From Cupriavidus sp. IDO (GTDB lineage: Bacteria; Pseudomonadota; Gammaproteobacteria; Burkholderiales; Burkholderiaceae), in the NCBI RefSeq assembly GCF_000812465.1, contig NZ_JWMA01000029.1, positions 62,001-126,000 of the forward strand: DNA of 64,000 nt. Reading direction: 5' to 3'. The number at the start of each line of letters is the position of its first letter. Position 1 is the first letter of the stretch. Below, piece after piece: positions 30,497 through 41,296 of the stretch. Below the pieces are notes generated by a model that saw nothing but the letters and a program-made list of their open reading frames with translations, made no database searches and was not told the DNA's origin. The position numbers were made by a program, and so were the translations under genes.

Positions 30497-31342
30497 GTGA
30501 AATACAAGATCCATCATCAGACCGTTTACCGCTATGCCGAGCCCGTGCGGCGCAGCGTGCACGAGCTGCGCCTGGCGCCGCGCTCGGGGCCGCTGCAGTC
30601 CGTGCAGGCATGGCAGCTGGCCGCGCCCGGCAATTTGTCGGAGGCCCGCGACGGCTTCGGCAATATCGTCCACAACTTCACCGTAAGCGGGCCGGCCGAC
30701 ACCATTGCGATTACCGCTACCGGCGAAGTGGAAGTGACGCTTGCGCGCGCAGATGCGGACCGGGCCGGGCACCACGCCTTTTTCGATGCGCCCGGCGCCG
30801 GCGAATCGCGGGTGTCGCCGCTTTACTTTGTTGCCAGGACGCCGTTGACGACAGCGCCGCCCGAGATGCGGGCCTTCGCCGCGCCATTCCTGGCCGTGGG
30901 TCAGGAGATGCCGGCGCTGCTGGCGCTGGCCGATGGGATTGCCGATCGTGTCCGCTACAAGGCCAATACGACCGATGTGGGCACTTCGGCGGCTGACGCC
31001 TTCCGCCTGGGGACCGGCGTCTGCCAGGACCAGGCGCAGGTGATGGTGGCGGCATGTCGTGCCTTCGGCATACCCGCGCGCTATGTGAGCGGCTACTTCT
31101 ACGATCCCGCCGCTACCGAACTGGCCAGCCATGCCTGGGCCGACGTCTGCCTGGATCCGGGGCGGGACTTGTGGTGCAGTATCGATGTCACGCACCGTTG
31201 TGTGACGGACCAGCGGCATGTACGCCTTGCCGTGGGGCGCGACTACCAGTCGGCTGCACCGGTCCGGGGCATTCTTGAGGGCGGAGCGGGAGAGACGATG
31301 GAGGTGAATATCGCCATCACGCCCGTTGCCGGCGCCGAATAG
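30497..31342 (+). CDS. Transglutaminase-like cysteine protease family protein
   Basis: A protein of about 281 residues with an N-terminal bacterial transglutaminase-like region (KYKIHHQTVYRYAEPVRRSVHELRLAPRSG) and a transglutaminase core at about 150-250. The catalytic triad is visible: Cys in GTGVCQDQAQVMVAACR, His in ASHAWADVCL and Asp in SIDVTHRC. Such domains act as peptidases or amide transferases. Start choice is GTG 30497, matching homologues that begin with (M/V)KYxIxHxTxYRY; GTG 30464 would add 11 residues. Neither has a strong ribosome site, so translation may be coupled to the alpha-E gene 63 bp upstream. Confidence 0.9.
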   Translation: MKYKIHHQTVYRYAEPVRRSVHELRLAPRSGPLQSVQAWQLAAPGNLSEARDGFGNIVHNFTVSGPADTIAITATGEVEVTLARADADRAGHHAFFDAPGAGESRVSPLYFVARTPLTTAPPEMRAFAAPFLAVGQEMPALLALADGIADRVRYKANTTDVGTSAADAFRLGTGVCQDQAQVMVAACRAFGIPARYVSGYFYDPAATELASHAWADVCLDPGRDLWCSIDVTHRCVTDQRHVRLAVGRDYQSAAPVRGILEGGAGETMEVNIAITPVAGAE

Positions 31343-31453
31343 CCGATTAGACGGCCGCTTCCAGACAGTGCGCGCAGGCAACCCGGCGGCGCTAGAATGC
31401 CTGATGATCCCGGGCTGCCAACGCGCAGTCGCACCAGAACTGACAACAACACC

Positions 31454-32275
31454 ATGACGTACTGCGTAGCCATGCGGCTCGATGCCGGACTTGTATTCCT
31501 GTCCGATTCCCGCACCAACGCCGGCGTGGATGCCATTTCCACGGCCCGCAAGATGACTGTCTTCGAGGAGCCCGGCGACCGCGTAATGGTCCTGCTGACG
31601 GCCGGCAACCTCGCCATCAGCCAGTCGGTGCGCCAGATCCTGGTCGAAGGCCGTGATGAAAAGCGCTCGCTCTGGACGGCGCGCGACATGTTCGAGGCAA
31701 CGTCGATCGTTGGCGACGCGGTGCGCCAGGTGCACAAGCGCGACGCCCATGCGCTGCGCGATGCCGGCATCGAATTCAATGTCAGCCTGATCTTTGGCGG
31801 CCAGATCCGTGGCGAGCGCGTGCGCCTGTTCAACGTCTACGCGGCGGGCAATTTTGTCGAGGCCACGCCGGAGAACTGCTACTTCCAGATCGGCGAGGCC
31901 AAGTACGGCAAGCCCATCATCGACCGTGTCGTGCACCCGTCGATGCCGCTGGGCGAAGCGGCCAAGTGTGCGCTGATCTCGATGGATTCAACGCTCAAGT
32001 CGAATATCTCGGTCGGCCTGCCGCTGGACCTGCTGGTCTACGAGGCCGATACGCTGCGTGTGACGCGCTTCGTCAGTATCGACGAAAAGAACGCGTACTT
32101 CCGCATGATCCGCGACACCTGGGGGCAGCGCTTGCGCCAGGTGTTCGGCGAGATCCACGATCCCGAATGGGATGCGAGCAAGGCAGCCGAATTCCCGCTG
32201 GCGCGCACGACTGAAGCCGATCGCTGGGGCCAGCCGGTGCGGGCCAAGCGCGAGCGCTCGCGCACGCAGGACTGA
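31454..32275 (+). CDS. Proteasome-type protease homologue Anbu
   Basis: A 273-residue Ntn-hydrolase of the Anbu family (COG3484), the bacterial 'ancestral beta subunit' related to 20S proteasome and HslV. After Met removal the N-terminus is Thr-Tyr-Cys-Val, giving the Thr1 nucleophile. Asp17 lies in LSDSRTNAG and Lys32 in STARKM, close to the catalytic Asp17/Lys33 of proteasomes. Crystallised Anbu proteins form open helical rings, and peptidase activity is weak or unproven. ATG 31454 is chosen because it places Thr2 at the processing site; 19 upstream in-frame codons have no family support. Fourth gene of the ATP-grasp/alpha-E/transglutaminase/Anbu operon. Confidence 0.93.
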   Translation: MTYCVAMRLDAGLVFLSDSRTNAGVDAISTARKMTVFEEPGDRVMVLLTAGNLAISQSVRQILVEGRDEKRSLWTARDMFEATSIVGDAVRQVHKRDAHALRDAGIEFNVSLIFGGQIRGERVRLFNVYAAGNFVEATPENCYFQIGEAKYGKPIIDRVVHPSMPLGEAAKCALISMDSTLKSNISVGLPLDLLVYEADTLRVTRFVSIDEKNAYFRMIRDTWGQRLRQVFGEIHDPEWDASKAAEFPLARTTEADRWGQPVRAKRERSRTQD

Positions 32276-32292
32276 GCGGGAAGAGGACGACG

Positions 32293-33099
32293 ATGCGCGA
32301 GATCATCCATTTTTCCCATGCCAACGGTTTTCCGGTAACGACTTACCGCAAGCTGTTTGGCGAGCTGGACGACGACTTCGAGTTCCGCGCCGTGGATCGC
32401 TATGGGCACAAGCCGGAATTCCCGGTGACGCGCGGCTGGCCGCACCTGGTGGAAGAATTGCTGGGCGAGGTCGACCGCCAGTACCGCGAGCCGGTCTGGC
32501 TGGTGGGCCATTCGCTGGGCGGCTTCCTGTCGCTGATGGCGGCGCTGCGGCGGCCGGAGCGCGTGCGCGGCGTGGTGATGCTCGATTCGCCGATCATCGC
32601 CGGCTGGCGCGCTTCGCTGCTGAAGACCGCGCAGCTGCTCGGCATCGACGAAAAGCCGGGCCCGGCGGCGGTGACCAGGAACCGGCGCACGCACTGGCCC
32701 GACGCCGAGGCCGTGTGGGAGCATTTCCGCGCCAAGCCTAACTTTGCCGTGTGGGACCAGGAAGTGCTGCGCGATTACGCGATCCATGGCACCGAACCGA
32801 CCGGCAAGGATAGCGAGCGCCGGCTGCGCTTCAATCGCGAGGTCGAGTACTGGATTTATCGCACGCTGCCGACCAGCCTGGGCCGCAAGGTTTCGCGCGG
32901 CGCGCCGGTGCCAGTCGGCTTCGTCGCCGGCACGCGCTCGCGTGAAGTCCGGCAGTGCGGCCTGGGGGCGACCCGCAAGCTGGTGGGCGAGAACCTGCGC
33001 TTTATCGAGGGCGGCCATCTCTACCCGATGGAACGCCCGCAGGAGACCGCCCAGCTGGTGCGCGACCTGATCGGCGAGATGCGACGGAACGGCCGCTGA
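32293..33099 (+). CDS. Alpha/beta hydrolase
   Basis: A 268-residue alpha/beta-hydrolase-fold protein. The nucleophile elbow is GHSLGG (Ser near residue 74), an HANGFP oxyanion-loop segment is at 9-14, a candidate acid lies in the C-terminal third, and His is in EGGHLYPMERP near 241. Substrate unknown. The ATG at 32293 is 17 bp after anbu, so it may be a fifth gene of that operon, although it is not part of the conserved set known to me. Confidence 0.82.
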   Translation: MREIIHFSHANGFPVTTYRKLFGELDDDFEFRAVDRYGHKPEFPVTRGWPHLVEELLGEVDRQYREPVWLVGHSLGGFLSLMAALRRPERVRGVVMLDSPIIAGWRASLLKTAQLLGIDEKPGPAAVTRNRRTHWPDAEAVWEHFRAKPNFAVWDQEVLRDYAIHGTEPTGKDSERRLRFNREVEYWIYRTLPTSLGRKVSRGAPVPVGFVAGTRSREVRQCGLGATRKLVGENLRFIEGGHLYPMERPQETAQLVRDLIGEMRRNGR

Positions 33100-33218
33100 C
33101 CGGACATGGCGCGGCCCGCCGCGGCGAAGGGGCGAATGCGTCGCAGCATGGGCCCCAAAACCTCTTTGCACCCGGCCGCTGTCACAATTTCCGGGCCTGC
33201 GAGGGGCGGGGTCTCATG

Positions 33219-34903
<1,685 letters not shown>

Positions 34904-34929
34904 ACCCGGCCGCCAAGCAGGAGACTGTC

Positions 34930-35799
34930 ATGAAACTCTGTGGATTCGAGGCCGGCCTCGACAAGCCGTTCTTCCTGATCGCGGGTCCGTGCGTGATCGA
35001 GTCCGAGCAAATGGCGCTGGATACCGCCGGCGAGCTCAAGGCCATCACCGCTGAACTGGGCATCCCGTTCATCTACAAGTCGTCGTTCGACAAGGCCAAC
35101 CGTTCTTCGGGCAAGTCGTTCCGCGGCCTGGGCATGGAGAAGGGCCTGGAGATCCTGGCGACCGTCAAGCGCGAGATCGGCGTGCCGGTGCTGACCGACA
35201 TCCACGAGATCGACGAGATCAAGCCGGTCGCCGCCGTGGTGGACGTGCTGCAGACGCCGGCTTTCCTGTGCCGCCAGACTGATTTCATCCGTGCCTGCGC
35301 CCAGAGCGGCAAGCCGGTGAATATCAAGAAGGGCCAGTTCCTCGCGCCGCACGACATGAAGAATGTGATCGACAAGGCGCGTGATGCCGCGCGCGAAGCC
35401 GGTCTGCCCGACGATGTCTTCATGGCCTGCGAGCGTGGCGTTTCGTTCGGCTACAACAACCTGGTGTCCGACATGCGCTCGCTGGCGATCATGCGCGAGA
35501 CGGGCGCTCCGGTGGTGTTCGACGCCACTCACTCGGTGCAGCTGCCGGGCGGCCAGGGCACCAGCTCCGGCGGCCAGCGCGAGTTCGTGCCGGTGCTGTC
35601 GCGTGCCGCCGTGGCCACCGGCGTGGCCGGGCTCTTCATGGAAACGCACCCGGATCCGAGCAAGGCCATGTCCGACGGCCCCAACGCGGTGCCGCTGTCG
35701 CGCATGAAGGAACTGCTGGCCGTGCTCAAGGATCTGGATACGCTGGTAAAGCGTGCCGGCTTCCTGGAAGACAACTTCGGCTGGCCGGCCTGCGCCTGA
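34930..35799 (+). CDS. kdsA: 3-deoxy-8-phosphooctulonate (KDO-8-P) synthase, metallo-type
   Basis: A 289-residue TIM-barrel enzyme that condenses phosphoenolpyruvate with arabinose-5-phosphate to form KDO-8-phosphate for the lipopolysaccharide core. Family motifs: [41 protein letters not shown] [12 protein letters not shown], and [13 protein letters not shown] [11 protein letters not shown]. Cys21 in [10 protein letters not shown] replaces the Asn found in E. coli KdsA, which marks the metal-dependent subclass (as in Aquifex). AGGAGACTGTC precedes ATG 34930. Confidence 0.97.
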   Translation: MKLCGFEAGLDKPFFLIAGPCVIESEQMALDTAGELKAITAELGIPFIYKSSFDKANRSSGKSFRGLGMEKGLEILATVKREIGVPVLTDIHEIDEIKPVAAVVDVLQTPAFLCRQTDFIRACAQSGKPVNIKKGQFLAPHDMKNVIDKARDAAREAGLPDDVFMACERGVSFGYNNLVSDMRSLAIMRETGAPVVFDATHSVQLPGGQGTSSGGQREFVPVLSRAAVATGVAGLFMETHPDPSKAMSDGPNAVPLSRMKELLAVLKDLDTLVKRAGFLEDNFGWPACA

Positions 35800-35881
35800 G
35801 CAGGCCCCGGTTTGTCGCCGCCGCTGTGCGGACGGTGACAAACCATATCGAAAGACAATACAAAAAATCGGGAGATACACC

Positions 35882-36172
35882 ATGGCCGCGGGCTTTATCA
35901 TCGCCTACGTCGACGTGACCGACCCCCAGCAGTACGAAGCGTACAAAGTGCTTTCCAGCAAGGCCATGCAGATCCACGGCGCCGAGGTGCTCGTGCGTGG
36001 CGGCCGGACGGAACCGCTGGAGGGCGAGTGGGCGCCGACCCGTGTCGTGGTGCTGAAATTCCCCAGCTATGAAGCCGCCAAGTCATTCCACGATGGGGAG
36101 GCATATCGCGCCGCCCGCAAGGCGCGCGAACACGCGGCGAAGATGAACATGATCGTGGTCGAGGGCGTCTGA
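35882..36172 (+). CDS. DUF1330 family protein
   Basis: A 96-residue ferredoxin-like-fold protein of the DUF1330 family (dimeric alpha-beta barrel). The sequence begins AAGFIIAYVDVTDPQQYEAYKVLS and has VVVLKFPSYEAAKSFHDGEAYRAARKAREHAAKM, the family signature. Function is unknown; related dimeric alpha-beta barrel proteins bind small aromatic or heme-like ligands. CGGGAGATACACC precedes ATG 35882. It lies between kdsA and eno, probably co-transcribed. Confidence 0.9.
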   Translation: MAAGFIIAYVDVTDPQQYEAYKVLSSKAMQIHGAEVLVRGGRTEPLEGEWAPTRVVVLKFPSYEAAKSFHDGEAYRAARKAREHAAKMNMIVVEGV

Positions 36173-36202
36173 GGCGATTTTGGGCGTCCGGCATGGCCGT
36201 GA

Positions 36203-37564
<1,362 letters not shown>

Positions 37565-37572
37565 GCCTGCCG

Positions 37573-37661
37573 GGCACATCACCCCGCCTTCGCGGGAATG
37601 ATGTGCCGATGGCCCGAGATGGCGGCGGCACGGACTAGTTTCCGGCCGCCGCCGTTTTTGT
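37573..37661 (+). terminator. eno transcription terminator region with two hairpins
   Basis: First hairpin: GGCACATCA at 37573-37581 pairs perfectly with TGATGTGCC at 37599-37607, with an inner CCCCGC/GCGGGA-type stem; no T-run follows. Second: GGCGGCGGC at 37621-37629 pairs with GCCGCCGCC at 37645-37653 and is followed by GTTTTTGT, a classic intrinsic terminator. The first may block exonucleases or act as a pause. ftsB begins 77 bp after the second hairpin and so may have its own promoter. Confidence 0.8.
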
Positions 37662-37737
37662 ATCCAAATCTGGCTGGCATTGCCTTCCGGCCGGAGTTCG
37701 CAGATCATTGTGCGGAATTTCTTGTCCGCAACCTTTC

Positions 37738-38079
37738 ATGCGTCTGATCTCGCTGCTGTTGTTTGTGCTGCTGCTTGCGATCCAGTACCCGCTCTGGCTG
37801 GGCAAGGGCGGCTGGCTGCGCGTCTGGGACCTGAACCGCCAGGTGCAGGAGCAGAGCACGCGCAACCAGTCGCTCAAGCTGCGCAATGCCAAGCTGGAAG
37901 GGGAAGTGAAGGACCTCCAGGATGGCACCGGCGCGATCGAGGAGCGTGCCCGCTACGAGCTGGGCATGGTCAAGGATGGCGAGGTCTTCGTGCAGTTCGT
38001 CGCACCGGCACCGAAGGTCAGCGCCACGCCGCCGCTGCCGCCTCCGGCCAATTCCCCGGCCGCGACCGGCCATCCCTGA
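37738..38079 (+). CDS. ftsB: Cell division protein FtsB
   Basis: A 113-residue bitopic divisome protein that joins FtsL and FtsQ. The membrane helix is at 3-20 ([18 protein letters not shown]), followed by a coiled coil (about 28-75, [32 protein letters not shown]) and the conserved [20 protein letters not shown] motif. A Pro/Ala-rich tail of about 25 residues extends beyond the E. coli length (103). ATG 37738 is chosen because it gives the short cytoplasmic start; ten upstream codons are spurious. eno-ftsB adjacency is conserved in proteobacteria. Confidence 0.95.
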   Translation: MRLISLLLFVLLLAIQYPLWLGKGGWLRVWDLNRQVQEQSTRNQSLKLRNAKLEGEVKDLQDGTGAIEERARYELGMVKDGEVFVQFVAPAPKVSATPPLPPPANSPAATGHP

Positions 38080-38174
38080 GTTTTCCGGAAATTACTGAAT
38101 TGCCGTCTGCGTCACCTCGGCAGGGGCTGGCGTAGCGGACGGGCTCGCCCGCCGATCCTGAATCTGCCAGAGGC

Positions 38175-38582
38175 CTACCACCAGTACGGGTAGCCGCCCC
38201 AGCCCCAGTAGCCGGGCATTCCCACGCTCACGCCGCCTCCCCAGCGCCCGCCGCCCCAGCCGCCGTAATACAGGTTCCAGCTGGTATTCGGATAGGCATA
38301 GGCGGCCATTGCCTCGGCCTGTTGCTGGCGGGCAATGGCGTCTTCCTGCTCGTGCAGGATCTGCTGGTTCAGGGAATCGAGCTTCTGGCGTTCCTCTGGC
38401 GTGAGCGGGGCCGGAGGGATCGCATTGGGCACCAGCCGCGCCGTCGGCGGCGAGCCGTTCATGTCGCGCGGGATCTCGGCGCAGCCGCCCGCCAGCAGCA
38501 GGGCGCTGCCGACCAGCGTGATCGCAGAGATCCGACGTGCGGAGGTTGTACGGGATGGGGAGGACAGGGCTCGGACGGACAT
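38175..38582 (-). CDS. Small Gly/Trp/Tyr-rich lipoprotein
   Basis: A 135-residue putative lipoprotein. The Arg-rich N-terminus is followed by a hydrophobic ITLVGSALLLAGG and Cys near residue 34 (lipobox LLAGGC). The middle is Pro-rich, then a Gln/Glu-rich helix (LTPEERQKLDSLNQQILHEQEDAIARQQQAE), and the last 45 residues are dominated by Gly, Trp and Tyr (YYGGWGGGRWGGG...YPYWW). No function is recognised. It is convergent with ftsB. Confidence 0.7.
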   Translation of the reverse strand: MSVRALSSPSRTTSARRISAITLVGSALLLAGGCAEIPRDMNGSPPTARLVPNAIPPAPLTPEERQKLDSLNQQILHEQEDAIARQQQAEAMAAYAYPNTSWNLYYGGWGGGRWGGGVSVGMPGYWGWGGYPYWW

Positions 38583-38701
38583 GATCGTTTCAGGCTCCCG
38601 AAAGAGGCGACCATTTAGCCGTTGGACACGTCGCCGGCCCGATGTTTCCCCGGCGCCACAGTCGTGCCGGCACCGGTTCCGTCCTTGTGTGCGCTACCGC
38701 A

Positions 38702-39703
38702 TCAGTGATGCTGGTGCGCGCCGTCGCCGGCGCCGGTCGCGATATGCGCGGGCGCGAACAGCTGGGCGCAGTCGACCGGATCGAACTCGTAGCGCTGGCC
38801 GCAGAAATCGCAAAGGATCTCGACGTGCCCGCGCTCGGCGACGATGCCGTCGATCTCGGCCTGGCCCAGCGATTGCAGCATGCCAGCCACCTTCATGCGC
38901 GAGCACGAGCAGTTGAAATGCGGCGTCAGCGGCTCGAACACGCGCAGGCCTGCGTCTTGCAGGTCTTCCCAGAACAGGCGGCGCAGCAGCGTTTCCGGCG
39001 TTTCGGCCAGTAGCTCGTCCGCCTTGAGCGTGGTGCCGAGCTGGCACGCGCGGTCCCAGGTATCCAGGTCCTGCGCGCGGCCGTGGCCGGCCAGCGGCGA
39101 GCCGGTCTCGCCCACTTCGGCGGTGCCGCCATACGAGGGCAGTTTCTGCAGCAGCATGCCGGCGGCGACGTGGTCGTCAGCGGCAAGCCACAGGCGCGTA
39201 TCGAGCTGCTCGGAGGCCTGCATGTAGTGCTCGAGTACGGCGCTCATCGAGTCCAGCGGGCCGTGGTGGTCGGCCAGCGGCACGATGCCCTGGTAGGGCT
39301 GCTGGCCCGGCAGCTTGTCCTGCGGGTCGAGCGTGATGGCAAAGCGGCCGTGGCCGGTGACGTTGACCATGTCGGCAAGTGTGGCATCGTCAGCGATCTG
39401 CGCGCCTTCGGCCAGCTTGGCGGTGGCGCGCATCGACAGGTCCGACAGGCATTCCACCACCAGCATGCGCACCGGGCCATCGCCATGCAGCTGCATGACC
39501 AGCGCGCCGTTGAACTTGAGATTGGCCGACAGCAGCGCGGACGCCGCCATCATCTCGCCCAGCACGCGCCGCACCGGCGCCGGATAGCTGTGCCGGCTCA
39601 GCACCTCCCGCCATGTGGCTTCCATGCGGACGAGTTCGCCACGCACGGGCGCCGCGTCAAACAGGAATTTCTGCAGGGTGTCGGGGGTCTGGGTATCGGT
39701 CAC
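38702..39703 (-). CDS. hslO: Redox-regulated chaperone Hsp33
   Basis: A 333-residue cytoplasmic chaperone that binds zinc when reduced and becomes active on oxidation by disulfide formation. The C-terminal redox switch is intact: Cys265 and Cys267 (FNCSCS) with Cys298 and Cys301 (LCDFCGQ). The sequence is about 40 residues longer than E. coli Hsp33 (292), with extra residues around 190-215 and at both ends. It is on the minus strand, downstream of the gamma-carbonic anhydrase gene (53 bp apart). Confidence 0.95.
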   Translation of the reverse strand: MTDTQTPDTLQKFLFDAAPVRGELVRMEATWREVLSRHSYPAPVRRVLGEMMAASALLSANLKFNGALVMQLHGDGPVRMLVVECLSDLSMRATAKLAEGAQIADDATLADMVNVTGHGRFAITLDPQDKLPGQQPYQGIVPLADHHGPLDSMSAVLEHYMQASEQLDTRLWLAADDHVAAGMLLQKLPSYGGTAEVGETGSPLAGHGRAQDLDTWDRACQLGTTLKADELLAETPETLLRRLFWEDLQDAGLRVFEPLTPHFNCSCSRMKVAGMLQSLGQAEIDGIVAERGHVEILCDFCGQRYEFDPVDCAQLFAPAHIATGAGDGAHQHH

Positions 39704-39756
39704 AATAATCTGTCGGTCAATCGGTTGATGCTACTTCGGGGGCTCGCGCGCTCGAA

Positions 39757-40281
39757 TCAGTCAATACGCTTGAGTTGCTTCTTGTACATGGCCTGGCGCG
39801 TGGCGTAGGTCTCGGCGTTCCGGTACAGGTTGGCCACGTCCTGGTCGGTCAGCTGCCGCACGACCTTGGCCGGTGCGCCCAGGATCAGCGAGCGATCCGG
39901 GAAGACCTTGCCTTCGGTAACGACCGCTCCGGCGCCGACCAGGCACTCCTTGCCGATCACGGCGCGGTTCAGCACCACTGCCTGGATGCCGATCAGCGAG
40001 CCTTCGCCCACCGTGCAGCCGTGCAGCATGGCCTGGTGGCCAATCGAGACCTTGTCGCCCAGCGTCAGCGGGCAACCCGGGTCGGTGTGCAGGACCGAGC
40101 CTTCCTGGATATTGGTGTCGGCCCCCACCACGATCGGTTCGTTATCGCCCCGGATCACAACGCCAGGCCATGCGCTGGCGCGGGACTTGAGCGTCACGTT
40201 GCCGATGATGGTGGCTTCCGCCGCCACATAGGCGTCGCTGTCGATATTCGGGGTGAGCTCGCCGAGCTGGTAAAGCGCCAT
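39757..40281 (-). CDS. Gamma-carbonic anhydrase family protein (YrdA-like)
   Basis: A 174-residue left-handed beta-helix protein with hexapeptide repeats (about 15-140) of the gamma-carbonic anhydrase/PaaY/YrdA group. Zinc-ligand histidines of the family are visible as SVLHTD, IGHQAML and MLHGC near 70-98. Homologues are trimeric; many have no measured carbonic anhydrase activity. The gene is 53 bp upstream of hslO in the same direction and divergent from the DUF455 gene. Confidence 0.88.
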   Translation of the reverse strand: MALYQLGELTPNIDSDAYVAAEATIIGNVTLKSRASAWPGVVIRGDNEPIVVGADTNIQEGSVLHTDPGCPLTLGDKVSIGHQAMLHGCTVGEGSLIGIQAVVLNRAVIGKECLVGAGAVVTEGKVFPDRSLILGAPAKVVRQLTDQDVANLYRNAETYATRQAMYKKQLKRID

Positions 40282-40435
40282 GACATCTCCTGCACAAAGG
40301 ATTCACGTTATCTGGGGATTGCCGCCGGGCTTTAAAGGGTCTGGCTGGCTTTCAAAGGGCTGCGGAGCGGCCGGCGGGCGCCGTGGGAGGCATCCGGCAA
40401 GGCTCTACAATGGCGGCAGTCCGGATTTTACGCTC

Positions 40436-41296
40436 ATGCCAGAAAAATCACCCGCTGCCCGTTCGCCTGATTCATCACTTTCGCCGCGCCGGCAGGCGCT
40501 GGCCGCGCTTTGCATGACCGATGCGCGGAGCAAGGCTTCGGCTGCGCGGGCGCTGTATCAGGCAATGCTTGCGGCCGGAGGGGACGAGGTCTTCCCAGGC
40601 GTGGATGAGGTGATCGTCGCCGATCCGGCGCTGCCCGTGCCGGGCCGTCCCGCCCTGCCGGAACTGGTTCCGCCGCAAAAGGTGGAGCGCCGCCGCTCGC
40701 TGCAGACCGAGGCTGGGCGCGCAGCCATGATCCACGCGCTGTGCCATATCGAGTTCAACGCCATCAACCTCGCGCTGGACGCCGTCTGGCGTTTTCCCGG
40801 CATGCCGTCAGGCTTCTATCGCGACTGGCTGCGCGTGGCCGATGAAGAGGCGCTGCATTTCACACTGCTGTCCGATCACCTCGCCACGCTCGGGTTTGCG
40901 TACGGCGATTTCCCCGCCCACAACAGCCTGTGGGAAATGGCCGACAAGACCGCCGGCGATGTGCTTGCGCGCATGGCGCTGGTGCCGCGCACGCTGGAAG
41001 CGCGCGGGCTGGACGCCTCGCCACCGGTGCGCGCGAAGCTGGCCAGCGCCGGCGACCACGCAGCGGCCGCCATCATCGACATCATCCTGCGCGATGAGGT
41101 CGGCCATGTGGCCATCGGCAACCACTGGTACCGGTGGCTGTGCGCCGAGCGCGGATTTGATCCGGTCGCGACCTATGCCACGCTGGCCGGGCAGTACCGC
41201 GCGCCCAAGCTGCGCGGTCCGTTCAATCTCGATGCACGCCGTGCGGCTGGTTTCGACGAGGACGAGCTGGCGTGGCTGGAGGCTTCGGCCGGCTAG
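40436..41296 (+). CDS. DUF455 ferritin-like domain protein (MiaE-like)
   Basis: A 286-residue protein of the DUF455 family (PF04305), a ferritin-like four-helix bundle related to the tRNA hydroxylase MiaE. Candidate di-iron ligands: Glu and His in MIHALCHIEFNAINLALDA, RVADEEALHFTLLSDHL, and LRDEVGHVAIGNHWYRWLC. ATG 40436 (MPEKSPAARSPDS) is chosen; 52 upstream in-frame codons are non-homologous and cover the promoter region (a TACAAT at 40416-40421). Its TAG stop overlaps the stop of the convergent acyl-CoA synthetase gene. Substrate unknown. Confidence 0.85.
   Translation: MPEKSPAARSPDSSLSPRRQALAALCMTDARSKASAARALYQAMLAAGGDEVFPGVDEVIVADPALPVPGRPALPELVPPQKVERRRSLQTEAGRAAMIHALCHIEFNAINLALDAVWRFPGMPSGFYRDWLRVADEEALHFTLLSDHLATLGFAYGDFPAHNSLWEMADKTAGDVLARMALVPRTLEARGLDASPPVRAKLASAGDHAAAAIIDIILRDEVGHVAIGNHWYRWLCAERGFDPVATYATLAGQYRAPKLRGPFNLDARRAAGFDEDELAWLEASAG

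Noticed and set aside
27103..31936. Long minus-strand open frames (792 and 865 codons) opposite gntK and the Anbu operon
   Set aside because: They are antisense shadows of well-recognised plus-strand genes, with biased composition and no motifs.
38102..38170. GC-rich inverted segments after ftsB as a terminator
   Set aside because: No contiguous stem followed by a T-run could be paired convincingly.
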